Below, in pieces: positions 7,938-16,692 of a stretch of 64,000 bases of DNA. The position numbers and the translations under genes are program-made. The DNA comes from Sandaracinus sp964481145 (GTDB lineage: Bacteria > Myxococcota_A > Polyangia > Polyangiales > Sandaracinaceae), in assembly GCA_964481145.1 (NCBI GenBank), contig CAYZTA010000022.1, forward strand, positions 15,921 to 79,920, read 5' to 3'. The notes below the pieces were generated by a model, which searched no databases, was not told the DNA's origin, and worked only from the letters and a program-made list of their open reading frames with translations. Position 1 is the stretch's first letter; each line of letters begins with the position of its first letter.

Positions 7938-9394
7938 TGCTGCATCGATTGTCTGCCGTCGACATCGCAGAAAAAGTGAGGAGCGGAGAGCTCTCCGCCG
8001 TCGACATCGCGCAAGCGGCCATTTCACGAATCTCCGCAAAAGATTCAGCCCTTCACGCGTTCCTCTATGTCGACGCCGAAGGTGCGCTCGCCCAAGCGGC
8101 TGCGCTCGATCGCGCCCGAAACAATGGCCAGTCGCTCGGCCCGCTCGCGGGCGTGCCCATCGCGCTGAAAGACAATCTCTGCCAGCGCGGAACACCCACC
8201 ACGTGTGGCTCGAAAATTCTGGAGCGCTGGATCGCCCCCTACGACGCCGATGTGGTCGAGCGACTCCGCGCGGCCGGCGCGGTCCTGATCGGCAAAGCGA
8301 ACATGGACGAGTTCGCGATGGGCTCTTCGAACGAAAACAGCGCGTACGGACCCGTCCACAATCCGTGGGCGCTCGATCGAGCGCCTGGTGGCAGCTCCGG
8401 TGGAAGCGCCGCCGCCGTGGCCGCTGGCTTCGCGCCCCTTGCGCTCGGCAGTGACACGGGCGGATCAGTCCGCCAACCCGGTGCGTTTTGTGGCGTCGTT
8501 GCGCTCAAACCAACCTACGGTCGCGTGTCCCGCTACGGCCTCATCGCGTTCGCATCCTCGCTCGATCAGATCGGCCCCTTCGCGCGCACTGCCCGCGATT
8601 GTGCACGCATCTCGAAAGTCATTTCCGGACACGATGCGCGGGACGCGACGAGCGCGAAGGTCTCTGTCACCGATTACGAAGCCGCACTCGAGAAGAGCCC
8701 CAAAGGCCTCCGCATCGGCGTCGTTCGAGGTGCGCTCGGCAACGGCTGCGATGCGGATGTTCGAACGGCGATCGAAGCTGCGATCGTCCAGTTGCGCGAG
8801 CTCGGCTGTGAAATCGTCGATGTCTCGCTGCCCACGGCGGAACATGCCGTCAGCGCCTACTACATCGTGGCGCCTGCCGAGTGCAGCTCCAACCTCGCGC
8901 GCTTCGACGGGATGCGCTACGGCCCGCGGATCGAATCTCCCGACTTGCACGAAACCTACGGCGCGACCCGAGGCCAGCTCTTCGGTCCTGAAGTCAAACG
9001 CAGGATCATGCTCGGCACGTATGTGCTCTCGGCGGGATATTACGACGCGTATTACGCGAAAGCCCAAAAAGCACGCACGCTCATCGCACGCGATTACGCG
9101 ACCGCGTTCGAACGATGCGATCTCGTGCTGACCCCCACTTCGCCGTCCGTGGCATTTCCTCTCGGCGCCAAAACGCACAACCCGCTGGAGATGTACCTCG
9201 CGGACATCTTCACCCTCCCACCCAGCTTGGCGGGCTTGCCGGCGATCAGCATCCCTGCAGGAATGAGCCAAGGCTTGCCGATCGGCTTGCAGCTGACGGC
9301 CCCTGCATTCCGAGAAGATGTGCTGCTGACGGTGGCACACGCCTACGAACAGTCCACATCGTGGAAAGACATGCATCCAGAGGTGTTCTCGTGA
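7937..9394 (+). CDS. gatA: Asp/Glu-tRNA amidotransferase subunit A
   Basis: 485 aa amidase-signature protein of usual length. It hydrolyses glutamine and channels the ammonia to GatB. The catalytic Lys-Ser-Ser triad is visible: Lys78 in ALKDN, Ser in the GGSSGGSAA stretch at about 151-159, and Ser177 in GSDTGGSVRQ. The start ATG at 7937 has GGAGGG seven bases upstream; a GTG one codon earlier is possible. It overlaps gatC by one base and gatB by four (GTGA). The gene order C-A-B is the common one, with all three subunits present and apparently intact. Confidence 0.97.
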   Translation: MLHRLSAVDIAEKVRSGELSAVDIAQAAISRISAKDSALHAFLYVDAEGALAQAAALDRARNNGQSLGPLAGVPIALKDNLCQRGTPTTCGSKILERWIAPYDADVVERLRAAGAVLIGKANMDEFAMGSSNENSAYGPVHNPWALDRAPGGSSGGSAAAVAAGFAPLALGSDTGGSVRQPGAFCGVVALKPTYGRVSRYGLIAFASSLDQIGPFARTARDCARISKVISGHDARDATSAKVSVTDYEAALEKSPKGLRIGVVRGALGNGCDADVRTAIEAAIVQLRELGCEIVDVSLPTAEHAVSAYYIVAPAECSSNLARFDGMRYGPRIESPDLHETYGATRGQLFGPEVKRRIMLGTYVLSAGYYDAYYAKAQKARTLIARDYATAFERCDLVLTPTSPSVAFPLGAKTHNPLEMYLADIFTLPPSLAGLPAISIPAGMSQGLPIGLQLTAPAFREDVLLTVAHAYEQSTSWKDMHPEVFS

Positions 9395-10857
9395 GCACGA
9401 ACTATGAACCGGTGATTGGACTCGAGGTGCACGCGCAGTTGCTCACGCGCACCAAAATGTTCTGCAACTGCGCGACGGCGTGGGGCGCGCCGCCCAACAC
9501 GCAAGTCTGTCCCGTGTGCCTTGGCTTGCCGGGAGCGCTCCCTGTGCCCAACCGGCAGGCCATCGAGCTCGCCATCCGCGCGGCCCTCTCGACGGGGTGC
9601 AGCGTGCGAAACCTCTCGCGCTTCGCGCGCAAAAACTACTTCTATCCCGATCTCGCCAAGGGCTATCAAATCTCCCAATTCGACGAGCCGATGAACGAAC
9701 ACGGATCGATTCGAATCGAAGCCGAGGGCGGCGCCCCAAGGGACATCGGAATCATCCGCATTCACCTCGAAGAAGATGCTGCGAAGAACTTGCACGGCAT
9801 CGGGGGCGCCGGAAATACGCTCGTCGATTTCAATCGCGCCGGTGTCCCCCTCATCGAGATCGTGGGCGCGCCCGACCTCCGAACGGCCGATGAGGCCGCA
9901 CGGTATCTCGAAGCGTTGCGCGACATCTTGATGTTCGCAGGCGTGAACGACGGCAACTTGGAAGAGGGCAGCTTTCGCTGTGACGCCAACGTATCGATCC
10001 GTCCCGTCGGTCAAAAAGAGTTCGGCACGCGTGCCGAGTTGAAAAACATCAACTCGTTTCGCTTCGTCAAGAAGGCGATCGAATACGAAATCGCACGCCA
10101 GGAAGCGCTCCTGTCGAGCGGCGGTGTGGTGATCCAAGAGACGCGCACGTGGAGCGATGCTCAGGGAAAAACCTTGTCCATGCGGAGCAAGGAAGAAGCT
10201 CACGATTACAGGTACTTCACCGATCCCGACCTTCCGCCTCTCGAAATCGATTCCGCGTGGATCCATGACGTGAAGACACGTCTTCCGGCGCTCCCGAGCG
10301 AACGCCGAAGCCAATGGCAAGAGACCTTGGGGCTCACGGCCTACGACGCGCGTGTGCTGAGCGGACATCCGGCGATCGCGCAGTTCTTCGATGAGGTCGT
10401 CGCACACTGCGCCCAAGAAACGAAGCAGAGCCCCGCGAACATCGGGAAGAAAGTCGCGAATTTCGTGCAGGGCGAAGTGCTGCGAGTTTCGAACACCACC
10501 GGGCTCGAACTTCACTCTCCAGTCTCCGCCGCCGCCACAGCCGAGCTCCTGGCCTTGATCGAAGACGGAACGATCAACGGAAAGATCGCCAAAGACGTCT
10601 TCCTCGAGATGACGAAGACCGGCAAGAGCGCACGGGCGATCGTCGAGAAGAAGGGCCTCGCACAGGTCACTGACACGAGCGCCATCGAGGCCGCCGTTCG
10701 TCAGGTGGTGAGCGACAATCCCAAAGAGGTCGAGAAGTTCCGCGCTGGCAAGACGAGCGTCAAAGGCTTCTTCGTGGGGCAGATCATGAGAGCCACCCGC
10801 GGCACCGCCAACCCGGCGATCGTCAACGAACTGCTCGACAAAATCTTGAGCGCATAG
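9391..10857 (+). CDS. gatB: Asp/Glu-tRNA amidotransferase subunit B
   Basis: 488 aa from a GTG start at 9391 that overlaps the gatA stop by four bases. The N-terminus YEPVIGLEVHAQLLTRTKMFC and the zinc-site pattern CxC...CPVCLGLPG at about residues 25-50 are diagnostic of GatB, which binds the mischarged tRNA and performs the ATP-dependent kinase/transamidase step. The C-terminal helical YqeY-like tail (residues of about 340-488, ending GTANPAIVNELLDKIL) is complete. It is the last gene of the gatCAB operon. The long open frame that begins at 9115 only extends into gatA and is not a real start. Confidence 0.97.
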   Translation: MSTNYEPVIGLEVHAQLLTRTKMFCNCATAWGAPPNTQVCPVCLGLPGALPVPNRQAIELAIRAALSTGCSVRNLSRFARKNYFYPDLAKGYQISQFDEPMNEHGSIRIEAEGGAPRDIGIIRIHLEEDAAKNLHGIGGAGNTLVDFNRAGVPLIEIVGAPDLRTADEAARYLEALRDILMFAGVNDGNLEEGSFRCDANVSIRPVGQKEFGTRAELKNINSFRFVKKAIEYEIARQEALLSSGGVVIQETRTWSDAQGKTLSMRSKEEAHDYRYFTDPDLPPLEIDSAWIHDVKTRLPALPSERRSQWQETLGLTAYDARVLSGHPAIAQFFDEVVAHCAQETKQSPANIGKKVANFVQGEVLRVSNTTGLELHSPVSAAATAELLALIEDGTINGKIAKDVFLEMTKTGKSARAIVEKKGLAQVTDTSAIEAAVRQVVSDNPKEVEKFRAGKTSVKGFFVGQIMRATRGTANPAIVNELLDKILSA

Positions 10858-10906
10858 ACCAGCTCACAATCCCCCAAAGCAAACCTCCAAGTCCCCATGG
10901 GTGGAG

Positions 10907-10972
10907 TGTGGATGCGAAATCCCACATGGATCCACGGGTCTTCCACAAGCTATCCACCGAAATTGTGGATAA
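10907..10972. promoter_or_regulatory. Cluster of DnaA-box-like sequences
   Basis: Between the convergent gatB and DUF2141 genes lie four 9-mers close to TTATCCACA: TGTGGATGC (10907-10915, reverse, 7 of 9), TCTTCCACA (10939-10947, 7 of 9), CTATCCACC (10950-10958, 7 of 9) and TGTGGATAA (10964-10972, reverse, perfect). A weaker one, GGATCCACG, lies between. An AT-rich stretch follows directly. This is the arrangement of a DnaA-binding region such as an origin or a DnaA-titration site. No dnaA gene is in the window, so origin function is unproven. Confidence 0.45.
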
Positions 10973-10996
10973 CTTTGAACGCAAAAGTGTGGCATT

Positions 10997-11031
10997 CAGG
11001 CAAATTGTAGCAAATTGCCACGATTTGCCTG
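10997..11031. repeat. 9-bp perfect inverted repeat in AT-rich intergenic DNA
   Basis: CAGGCAAAT at 10997-11005 is matched exactly by ATTTGCCTG at 11023-11031, with a 17-base spacer that itself contains a second CAAATTGCC-like half site. No T-tract follows, so it does not look like an intrinsic terminator. It lies next to the DnaA-box cluster and could be a protein-binding site or part of an unwinding region. Confidence 0.4.
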
Positions 11032-11065
11032 TGAGTAGGACGAGCCGCCTCCGATACATCGTTCG

Positions 11066-11539
11066 TCAGAAGCCGTATCGAGCGGTGATCACGCGCTCCC
11101 CGCTCGGTGACCCAGGCACCATGAACGCCGCACTTTGCCAACTGGGCAGCGACAGCGTCGGACGAACGTCATTGGAGAACCCATACCCCTCGGACGGAAT
11201 CCCAAAGAAGTCACGATTCAACTGGCCGTTGTCGTCTTCATCGTGTGCAAACGCGAAGGCATAGCGACCGGGGCGCACATTCATCACGCAACGTGCGTAA
11301 CCACGATGAATGCTGCTGCGGCAGGTCGCCACGGCGGCTCCTTCTCTGACCCAACGTTCGGGTCGGTCGAAGAGGCCACCGAGAACTTGCCCTCGATCGC
11401 TTCGAAGCCCACGCACGATGAACGTGATCGTATGAGACGATTCGGTTTGTCCATGTGCGCGATGGCTGGGGATCGCGAGGATGCACGCAAGCGAGATCAA
11501 CGCGGCAAACGCAACTGCGGCACGGCCTTTCGTGATCAT
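11066..11539 (-). CDS. DUF2141 family exported protein
   Basis: 157 aa. The ATG at 11539 is preceded by a strong GGAGGAGG, which decides against the longer frame to 11575. A signal peptide (ALISLACILAI, cleavage near AHG) leads into a domain with VRGLRSDRGQVLGGLFD, AFAHDEDDNGQLNRDFFG and PSEGYGFSND. These are the conserved blocks of DUF2141, a small secreted immunoglobulin-like beta domain of unknown function found widely in Proteobacteria and Bacteroidetes. Two Cys in the middle (CRSSIHRGYARC) could form a disulfide. It stands alone, converging on gatB, with about 145 bases to the hflX stop. Confidence 0.85.
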   Translation of the reverse strand: MITKGRAAVAFAALISLACILAIPSHRAHGQTESSHTITFIVRGLRSDRGQVLGGLFDRPERWVREGAAVATCRSSIHRGYARCVMNVRPGRYAFAFAHDEDDNGQLNRDFFGIPSEGYGFSNDVRPTLSLPSWQSAAFMVPGSPSGERVITARYGF

Positions 11540-11684
11540 GACCGCCTCCTCCCGCGCAACCCCGTTGCGACACACATGCCACGAACGAATCGCACTCGCA
11601 GAGGTCGGCTCGAATCATCTTGAGGCGCATCGTCACGTTCTCGCGGACGCCCTCTGCGCACATGAGCTATCTCGACGCAGAGCC

Positions 11685-13457
11685 CTAACGTCCGCGCACG
11701 GTTCCAGTCTCTCGAATGAGCTCATCGATGGCAGCATCGTCGAAATAAGGCCCCTCACGGGTCGCGCTCGCAGGCTCCATGGCACCGAGCTCGAACTCAT
11801 CGCTTCGGACGACATGCGGATCGAAGAGCATGCTCTGCATTCGAGCGAGCATCGGCTCGAACGAACGCGGATCGAGCGCAGAGATCGGAACCCCATCGTG
11901 CGCGCGGGCGATCGCAAGGACCTCTGCGCTGTCCATTCGATCGGTCTTGTTCAGCACGATCAGCGTCGGCACGTTCGCGAGGCCAAGCTCACTCAAGAGC
12001 GCATTGGTCGTCTTCATGTGCTCGCCCATCGCGGGATCACTCGCATCCACCACGTGGAGCAAGAGATCCGCGTCTTGCGCTTCTTCGAACGTCGCACGAA
12101 ACGCGGCGAAGAGATCGGGCGGAAGATCGCGAATGAAACCCACCGTGTCGGTCACGACCACTTCGCGCGGCCCCGGAAAGCGAAGGCGCCGCGCGCGTGT
12201 GTCGAGGGTCGCAAAGAGTTTGTCCTCGGCGACCGTATCCGACGCCGTCAACGCGTTGAGCAGCGTGCTCTTGCCCGCATTCGTGTACCCCACGATCGAG
12301 ACGATCGGGACCTCGCGACGCCGTCGAAGCTGACGACGATTTCGGCGTTGAACAGCGAGTTTCTCGAGCTCGCTCTCGAGCCTCGAGATGCGCTCGCGCG
12401 CACGACGTTTTCCGATCTCGAGCACGGTCTCACCCGGACCACGCCCACCAATCCCCCCGGTCAGCCGCGAAAGGCTGTCGTCCTTTTGCCCAAGGCGCGG
12501 AAGCAGATATTTCATCTGCGCGAGCTCGACTTGCAGCTTGCCGTCACGGCTCTCGGCGCGTTGAGCAAAGATGTCGAGGATGAGTTGAGTCCGATCGATG
12601 ACCTTGAGGTCGGTGACTTTGGCGATCGCAGCCGCTTGAGCCGAGCCCAGATTGCGATCGAAAATCAGAACTGTCGCATCGGACTGCATCGAGCGCAGCA
12701 AGATCTCTTCGAGCTTGCCGCGGCCCATCACGAACTTCGGATCGATGCGCTCGCGGACCTGAAGCACTTCATCGATTACCTCGACCCCGGCCGTGCGCGC
12801 GAGTTCCGCGAGCTCGCGCAAAGACTCCTCGGCCCTCCACGCGTCACGCTTCTCGCACACGTGCACGAGGATCGCTCGCCCGTCCTTGGCATCGACATCC
12901 CGAACGCGCCCTGCCCTCGCGTACTCCGCTTCGAGAGACGCGATGAGCAGGCTCGGATCCACCGCGTGTGGATCACCGATGAGCACCGAATAGGCGAGCG
13001 GCCCCACGGCGCGATACGGGGGCTCGGTCGATCCAGGTGGAACCGGCACGTTGTGCCCGTAATGGACGGCGGAGGGCTCTCCACCCGGTCCCAAGCAAAT
13101 CGCAAGGACGAGATCGAGACGCAATCGGGTGAGGTCGACCAAATCGTCGCGGGTCAACCCTTCATGGTCCAGATGCGTGTGGAGCAATCGCAGCCCGCGA
13201 AACCGCCCTTCGGATGCTCGCGCGCGCCCAATATCGGGCAAGAACAGCTTGTTCGCATCGCCCACCACGACGAACTCGACGCTTCCACGCCGGTCGGCGA
13301 TGACACCCACCTGTCGACCCGTGGCAAAGGAAACCTGCGCCATCGAACGGGCCAACTCAGGAGTGACAAGGCGATCGAAAGGCACGCGACGCCGATAAAG
13401 ACGCTCGAGCGCGTGCAGATCCGAAGGACTGAGACCGTTCGTATTGCCGTGAATCAA
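11685..13457 (-). CDS. hflX: Ribosome-associated GTPase HflX with extended N-terminus
   Basis: 590 aa, longer than the common 360-430 aa form. GTPase motifs are complete in the second half: G1 GYTNAGKST, G3 DTVGF, G4 NKTD. Before it is the HflX domain (VMGRGKLEEI, QLILDIFAQRA) and the signature GGIGGRGPGET. The first 170 residues are an extra domain with an HTH-x(9)-D stretch (HTHLDHEGLTRDD) that faintly resembles a JAMM/MPN metal site. HflX splits stalled or heat-damaged 70S ribosomes. The start is a TTG at 13457 directly after an in-frame TAG, with GGTGAG seven bases upstream. Confidence 0.93.
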   Translation of the reverse strand: MIHGNTNGLSPSDLHALERLYRRRVPFDRLVTPELARSMAQVSFATGRQVGVIADRRGSVEFVVVGDANKLFLPDIGRARASEGRFRGLRLLHTHLDHEGLTRDDLVDLTRLRLDLVLAICLGPGGEPSAVHYGHNVPVPPGSTEPPYRAVGPLAYSVLIGDPHAVDPSLLIASLEAEYARAGRVRDVDAKDGRAILVHVCEKRDAWRAEESLRELAELARTAGVEVIDEVLQVRERIDPKFVMGRGKLEEILLRSMQSDATVLIFDRNLGSAQAAAIAKVTDLKVIDRTQLILDIFAQRAESRDGKLQVELAQMKYLLPRLGQKDDSLSRLTGGIGGRGPGETVLEIGKRRARERISRLESELEKLAVQRRNRRQLRRRREVPIVSIVGYTNAGKSTLLNALTASDTVAEDKLFATLDTRARRLRFPGPREVVVTDTVGFIRDLPPDLFAAFRATFEEAQDADLLLHVVDASDPAMGEHMKTTNALLSELGLANVPTLIVLNKTDRMDSAEVLAIARAHDGVPISALDPRSFEPMLARMQSMLFDPHVVRSDEFELGAMEPASATREGPYFDDAAIDELIRETGTVRGR

Positions 13458-13521
13458 CTAGATACTCACCATAATGCGCATGGATTCCAACGTAAAGGGG
13501 AACCCACTTCGGAAGAGAGGA

Positions 13522-14307
13522 TCAACCAAGGACGGCATCATCCAAATCAACACTGACAGGACAGTGATCACTTCCGCGGACGTCTGAATGGATGTTCGCA
13601 TTTCGAATGAACGGCATCGCTCCAGGTGAGGCCAAGACGAGGTCCAAACGCCATCCGACGTTGCGTTCGCGAACACCGAAACGTTGGCTCCACCATGTGT
13701 AGTGCCCCGGTCCCTTCTCGAAAGTGCGAAACGTGTCGGTCCATCCATGACTCGTCCAGCGCTGAACTTCCGCGCGCTCCTCCGGAAGGAACCCGCTCGT
13801 CTTTTGATTGTCCTTGGGGCGCGCGAGATCGATTTCGTGTGGAGCCGTATTCCAATCTCCCATCACGAGGACCGGTTCGCCACTCGCTTTCCAGGGCTCG
13901 AGGAGCTCATAAAGACGAGCATAAAACCGCAATTTGTAAGGCACCCGTGAATTGTCGCGCGCCTGACCGTTGCCGTTCGGAAAATACACGTTCGCGATTC
14001 GCAGTCGACCAAACCGCGCGATCTGCACCCGACCTTCGACATCGAACTCCGGGATATCGAGCGAGGTCGAGATCTCCGATGGTGGCATTCGCGAATAGAG
14101 ACCCACGCCGCTATATCCTGCTCGCTCGGCGCTCACGAAATGCGAATGCCATCCCGAGAGCTCTCGAAGGGGTGCTGGGACTTGTTCGGGTCTGCATCGT
14201 GTCTCCTGTAAACCCACGATGTCCGAGCCCGCGCTCGTCAGCCACTCTTCGAACCCTTTGCTCGCGACCGAGCGCAAGCCATTGACGTTCCACGATGCGA
14301 CGCGCAT
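13522..14307 (-). CDS. xth: Exodeoxyribonuclease III / AP endonuclease
   Basis: 261 aa, the family size. It removes 3' blocks and cuts at abasic sites in base-excision repair. Conserved blocks are all present: MRVASWNVNGLRS at the start, LQETRC with the metal-binding Glu, GDWNTAPHEIDL, WRLDLVLAS and the C-terminal SDHCPVSVDL with the catalytic His. The ATG at 14307 is chosen because the family signature begins directly there; the 20 residues upstream do not belong. It sits 13 bases after the nagZ stop and looks like the last gene of the cysD-cysN-nagZ-xth run. Confidence 0.96.
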   Translation of the reverse strand: MRVASWNVNGLRSVASKGFEEWLTSAGSDIVGLQETRCRPEQVPAPLRELSGWHSHFVSAERAGYSGVGLYSRMPPSEISTSLDIPEFDVEGRVQIARFGRLRIANVYFPNGNGQARDNSRVPYKLRFYARLYELLEPWKASGEPVLVMGDWNTAPHEIDLARPKDNQKTSGFLPEERAEVQRWTSHGWTDTFRTFEKGPGHYTWWSQRFGVRERNVGWRLDLVLASPGAMPFIRNANIHSDVRGSDHCPVSVDLDDAVLG

Positions 14308-14320
14308 TTCGCGAGCGCTA

Positions 14321-15394
14321 TTAGCGCGTCCTCGCGTGGATTTCACGCTCGATCTCGTCCCCTGCATCCCGAAGGGACTCGTTCACACCGCGCTCGGGCC
14401 GAGTCGCACGGGGCAGTGCATCGACCCTCATGGCCGCTTCGGCCAGACGAACCGCAAAGGTCTCGTCCTCGTCGGCACGCCGGGCCAGCGCCTCGTATGC
14501 AGCCCACGCGTGATTCGGATCCGAGCACACGAGGAGCGCATCACACCCAGCCTCGATCGCACGCACGGCAGACGCAGCGACGCCCCAATGGTCTGCCACC
14601 GCCTTCATTTCGAGATCATCACTGATGATCACGCCCCCATAACCGATCTCGGTTCGGAGCCATCCATCGATCGCCCGACGCGAAAGGGTCGCCGGGATCC
14701 CTGGCTCGATCGCATCGAAGATCACGTGCGCAGTCATGATCGACGGCAGCTCGTCGTGTGCGGCACGAAAAGGCGCGAGCTCGACCTGTTCGAGCCGCTC
14801 GAGCCCATGGGCAATCCGAGGCAGAGCGAGATGACTGTCGAGCTCGGTATCGCCGTGTCCGGGAAAGTGTTTTCCACACGAGAGCACCCCGGCTTCGCCG
14901 AGCCCTCTCGCAAACGCAAGCGCATGACGAGTGACGACTTCGGGATCTCGACCGAACGAGCGATCTCCGATGACTGGATTTTCCGGGTTCGTATCGACGT
15001 CCAGAACCGGCGCGAAGTCGAGCCCAATCCCGATCGCGCGGAGCTGTCGCCCGAGCACATGCGCAGCCCGTCGAGTGAGATCGACATCGTCGATCTCTCC
15101 GAGCACACGCATCGGAGGGAGCTTCACGAACGGCGCTCCCAAACGCGCAACACGGCCGCCTTCTTGATCGATGGCAACGAGCGGAGCCCCCTCTTTGGGC
15201 CAAGCGTCATAGAGCGCCTCGATCGTCGCGATGTTTTCATCGCAGCTCCCGAGGTTGCGCTTGAAAAGAATGACACCGCCGAGCGCCGCTCTTTGCGCAA
15301 GCGCCATGAGCGGCGTCGGCAAGACCCGCCCTGGCATTCCGACGATGAGGACGCGCCCGGCGTTCTCATCGTTCGATGCGCCCTGCCTCCCCAT
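14321..15394 (-). CDS. nagZ: Beta-N-acetylhexosaminidase (GH3)
   Basis: 357 aa glycoside hydrolase family 3 enzyme of NagZ size. The NagZ signature KHFPGHGDTELDSH (residues of about 177-190) carries the catalytic His-Asp dyad, and IDQEGGRVARL, PVIGDRSFG and IISDDLEMKA with the nucleophile Asp follow the family pattern. It cleaves GlcNAc from anhydromuramyl peptides in the cytoplasm during peptidoglycan recycling. No signal peptide is visible, which fits. Its ATG at 15394 is only two bases after the cysN stop, so it is probably cotranscribed with the sulfate-activation genes; this pairing has no obvious metabolic reason. Confidence 0.95.
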   Translation of the reverse strand: MGRQGASNDENAGRVLIVGMPGRVLPTPLMALAQRAALGGVILFKRNLGSCDENIATIEALYDAWPKEGAPLVAIDQEGGRVARLGAPFVKLPPMRVLGEIDDVDLTRRAAHVLGRQLRAIGIGLDFAPVLDVDTNPENPVIGDRSFGRDPEVVTRHALAFARGLGEAGVLSCGKHFPGHGDTELDSHLALPRIAHGLERLEQVELAPFRAAHDELPSIMTAHVIFDAIEPGIPATLSRRAIDGWLRTEIGYGGVIISDDLEMKAVADHWGVAASAVRAIEAGCDALLVCSDPNHAWAAYEALARRADEDETFAVRLAEAAMRVDALPRATRPERGVNESLRDAGDEIEREIHARTR

Positions 15395-15396
15395 GG

Positions 15397-16692
15397 CTAC
15401 CGTGGCTCGACGAGCAGCATCCCGGCTGCCACCGTGGCGTTCGTGTTCTCATCGACGAGGACGAACGATCCGGTCGTGCGGTTGCGTCGATATTCGTCAT
15501 AGAAGATCGGAGCGGTGGTGCGGAGCTGCACGCGACCAATGTCGTTGAGTCCGAGGCTCGCCACCGCCTCGCGATGCAGCGTGTTGACGTCCAGGCCGTA
15601 TCGAATCCCCGTCACCATGGCCCGTACCCAGCGGGTCGTATGCTTCAGCGCGAGACGCGTCTTGGGCAAAAGAGGCTTGTCGCTCATCCAGCAGATCATC
15701 GCATCGAGGTCTTGACCAGCCATGGGCTTATTGTGAGGACGGCAGATCATGTCCCCTCGCGACACATCGAGCTCGTCTTCGAGATGCACCGTGACGCTCA
15801 TCGGCGCGAACGCCTCATCGACGGGTCCATCATAGGTTTCGATGCGGGCAATCTTCGAGCTGAACCCGCTCGGCAGCACCACCACATCGTCCCCTGTTTT
15901 GAGGATTCCTCCCGCGACCTGTCCAGCATAACCTCGATAATCCGGATGTTCGGCGCTCTGCGGACGGACGACCCATTGAACGGGAAAACGAACGTCGATC
16001 AGGTTTCGATCAGAGGCGATATGCACCGTCTCTAGATGATGCAAGAGCGGCGCGCCTTGATACCAAGGCATCTTGCCGCTCCGCGTCACGACGTTGTCGC
16101 CGTGCAGCGCGCTCATCGGAATGAACGCGATGTCTTGCACGTCGAGCTTGCTCGCGAAGTTCCGAAACTCCGTCTCGATGCGGCGAAACACCGCCTCGCT
16201 CCAATCGACGAGGTCCATTTTGTTCACCGCAAAGACCACGTGCGGAATGCGCAGGAGAGACGCAAGGAAAGCATGACGACGAGATTGCTCGACGAGTCCT
16301 TTGCGCGCATCGACCAAGACGATGGCCAAGTTCGCCGTGCTGGCCCCCGTGACCATGTTGCGCGTGTACTGGATGTGGCCGGGAGTGTCGGCGATGATGA
16401 ACTTACGTCGCGGCGTCGCGAAGTATCGATACGCCACATCGATCGTAATTCCCTGTTCGCGCTCGGCGCGAAGCCCATCGGTCAGGAGCGCGAGGTTCGT
16501 GTACTCGTCCCCGCGACGACGGCTGACGTCTTCGACGTGCTGTAGTTGATCTTCGAAAATCGACTTCGAATCGTAGAGCAATCGGCCAATCAACGTGCTC
16601 TTGCCGTCATCGACGCTACCCGCCGTCGAAAAGCGCAGGAGTTCGGCTCCTTCGTCCATGGCCACGGCGTCGCGCCTCGGAAGCTCGCTCAT
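15397..16692 (-). CDS. cysN: Sulfate adenylyltransferase subunit 1 (GTPase)
   Basis: 431 aa EF-Tu-like GTPase that drives APS synthesis together with CysD. G1 is GSVDDGKST, the switch run is EREQGITIDVAYRYF, G3 is DTPGHIQYTRNM and G4 is NKMD. Beta-barrel domains 2 and 3 follow. There is no fused APS kinase (CysC), so APS is either reduced directly or phosphorylated by an enzyme encoded elsewhere. The ATG at 16692 shares its first base with the last base of the cysD stop, so the two subunits are translationally coupled. Confidence 0.97.
   Translation of the reverse strand: MSELPRRDAVAMDEGAELLRFSTAGSVDDGKSTLIGRLLYDSKSIFEDQLQHVEDVSRRRGDEYTNLALLTDGLRAEREQGITIDVAYRYFATPRRKFIIADTPGHIQYTRNMVTGASTANLAIVLVDARKGLVEQSRRHAFLASLLRIPHVVFAVNKMDLVDWSEAVFRRIETEFRNFASKLDVQDIAFIPMSALHGDNVVTRSGKMPWYQGAPLLHHLETVHIASDRNLIDVRFPVQWVVRPQSAEHPDYRGYAGQVAGGILKTGDDVVVLPSGFSSKIARIETYDGPVDEAFAPMSVTVHLEDELDVSRGDMICRPHNKPMAGQDLDAMICWMSDKPLLPKTRLALKHTTRWVRAMVTGIRYGLDVNTLHREAVASLGLNDIGRVQLRTTAPIFYDEYRRNRTTGSFVLVDENTNATVAAGMLLVEPR

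Noticed and set aside
11481..13556. 691-codon open frame on the plus strand
   Set aside because: It lies antisense to hflX, whose protein has all GTPase motifs; the plus frame has no recognisable domain.
14219..15502. 427-codon open frame on the plus strand
   Set aside because: Antisense to nagZ and part of cysN; no family features.
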